Source: Poa pratensis (Eukaryota > Streptophyta > Magnoliopsida > Poales > Poaceae). From it: a DNA stretch of 64,000 bases. Positions 63,176 to 64,000 of the stretch are shown one piece after another. Within the stretch, counting starts at the first letter, position 1. Each line of letters starts with the position of its first letter. Position numbers and translations under genes: made by a program. The DNA lies in assembly GCA_947311845.1 (NCBI GenBank), contig CAMZMU010000111.1, forward strand, positions 19,868,321 to 19,932,320, written 5' to 3'. The notes under the pieces were generated by a model. That model was not told the DNA's origin. It was given only the letters and a program-made list of their open reading frames with translations, and searched no databases.

Positions 63176-64000
63176 TTATTGCCTATGGCCTGCAGTTCTT
63201 GCTCTTCTTGCGGCTGTAATCTGAAGTCGCAGGTCAGGCAGGTGTCTTTTGGCGTTCACAATGTCATCAAATTTTTGTTGCGGGTTAGGAGCAGGGGCAT
63301 TTTCCGCGATGCAAGCGTTTCTGGCCATAGCCCTGTCGCCTTCCTCGCATTCTTATGCTATCTCCTTATTGCCATCTATTGTGATTACTCCCCTAGGACC
63401 AGGCATTTTTATCTTCAGGTATACATAGCACGGTCGAGCCATGAATTTTGCGAACGCTTCTCTGCCAAAGAGGGCATGGTATGGGCTCTAGAAATCTACA
63501 ACCTCAAACCAGACGTACTCGCTTCTGAAGTTAATTTGCGTTCCGAAGGCGACTTCCAAGTTGATTCGCCCCAATGGTTGAGCTGATACGCCAGGCACGA
63601 CTCCGTGAAACGTTGCTCTGGACGGGTGCAGCTGCTTTTCTTGGAGATTCATCCACTTGAAAGTCTCACAGTATAGTATGTTTATGCTGCTGCCTCCATC
63701 CATCAGTACTTTGCTTAATTTGTATCCTGTGACTTGAGGGGCAACCACAAGCGCGAGCTTGCCTCCTTCATTTATTTCTCCTGGATGATCTTCGCGGCTC
63801 CAAACTATTGGTTGCTCAGACCACTTCAGCCACTGTGGTACGGCTGGTACTACGGCGTTAACAGCTTGGTTGCGCCGTCGCAGCTTCTGCTCCCTCCTAG
63901 AGGTATTAACCACAATTGTGTGATATTGACCCAATTGCTTCGGAAACTGTGGTTGGTCTGGCTATGGGTTTGGAGCAGCATTATGGTGGCCTCCACCGTG
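63176..64000 (-). pseudogene. Gypsy protease region of pol, with several in-frame stops
   Basis: The minus-strand frame from the window edge to 63176 encodes the stretch before and within the retropepsin-like domain: QYHTIVVNTSRREQKLRRRN, VWSREDHPGEINEGGKLALV, YKLSKVLMDGGSSINILYCE (protease motif DGGSS in place of DTGAS) and LGRINLEVAFGT. Beyond the stop at 63490-63488 come HALFGREAFAKFMARPCYVY and the start of a charged linker. Stops interrupt it near 63960, 63488 and 63350, so it is non-functional. RT is not found downstream. Confidence 0.8.

Larger units (their letters stand above)
59386..64000 (-). mobile_element. Ty3/gypsy retrotransposon, 3' portion, with antisense gene; extends past the window
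   Basis: The 3' LTR (59386-59911) is followed to the right by a polypurine tract, an antisense plus-strand gene (60253-62273), a palindromic tandem repeat (62768-63080) and a broken protease region on the minus strand (63176-64000). No reverse transcriptase, RNase H or integrase lies between the protease remnant and the LTR, so it looks like a pol-deleted derivative. An antisense gene near the 3' LTR is known in some large grass gypsy families. Confidence 0.85.

Overview
The window is nuclear DNA of a grass (Poaceae), probably a Pooideae/Triticeae relative. The reasons are Stowaway MITEs with CTCCCTCCGT ends and TA target duplications, a Cassandra LTR carrying a 5S rRNA-like stretch, a CACTA element with CCCGGTT-type subterminal palindromes, a Helitron ending in CTAG, nested Copia, Gypsy and LINE elements, and intron-bearing genes. 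Nothing here is bacterial: there are no operons or ribosome binding sites.

Layout. 1-1860: right end of an autonomous hAT transposon whose minus-strand transposase is open for 1271 bases and runs off the window. 2109-3675: a three-exon FAR1/FHY3-related (FRS/MULE-domain) gene with a nonsense codon and a truncated end. 4600-18165: a rearranged SAUR (small auxin-up RNA) neighbourhood with two intact SAUR genes in opposite orientation (8871-9194 minus; 16188-16502 plus), one truncated SAUR (7594-7807 minus) and inverted non-coding arms (4600-6350 versus 11470-12545). Several MITEs have inserted here, one a hAT MITE with a perfect 8-bp target duplication.

13310-59260: a non-coding unit of about 1.5-2 kb occurs as several diverged copies. 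The third copy, starting near 21020, has been inflated to about 38 kb by four large insertions. (1) A CACTA transposon, 21367-35204 (TSD ATG), encoding TNP2 and a second Transposase_24/ULP1-protease gene, itself hit by a Helitron (27420-30352). (2) A LINE, 35704-46041 (14-bp TSD), hit by two solo LTRs: a 2355-bp TG...CA element at 37199-39553 and a Cassandra LTR at 45287-45568. Both lie so that the LINE reading frame is continuous across the insertion. (3) A minus-strand Ty1/copia element, 46766-51716 (TSD ATGTA, 156-bp LTRs differing at 2 sites). (4) A decayed minus-strand LINE, 51885-58733 (13-bp TSD).

59386-64000: the 3' part of a minus-strand Ty3/gypsy element. It has a 526-bp LTR, an antisense multi-exon gene of the 'gypsy-type transposase' class with its own TATA box, a palindromic tandem repeat, and a broken protease region after which no reverse transcriptase or integrase is visible before the LTR.

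The plausible host genes are the two SAURs and, historically, the FRS gene. Everything else is mobile-element machinery or its remains. I found no CRISPR, rRNA gene or tRNA gene. I saw no clearly undescribed system. The most unusual points are the nested, frame-preserving insertions, the young but coding-dead copia copy, and the palindromic repeats in the gypsy and solo-LTR elements.
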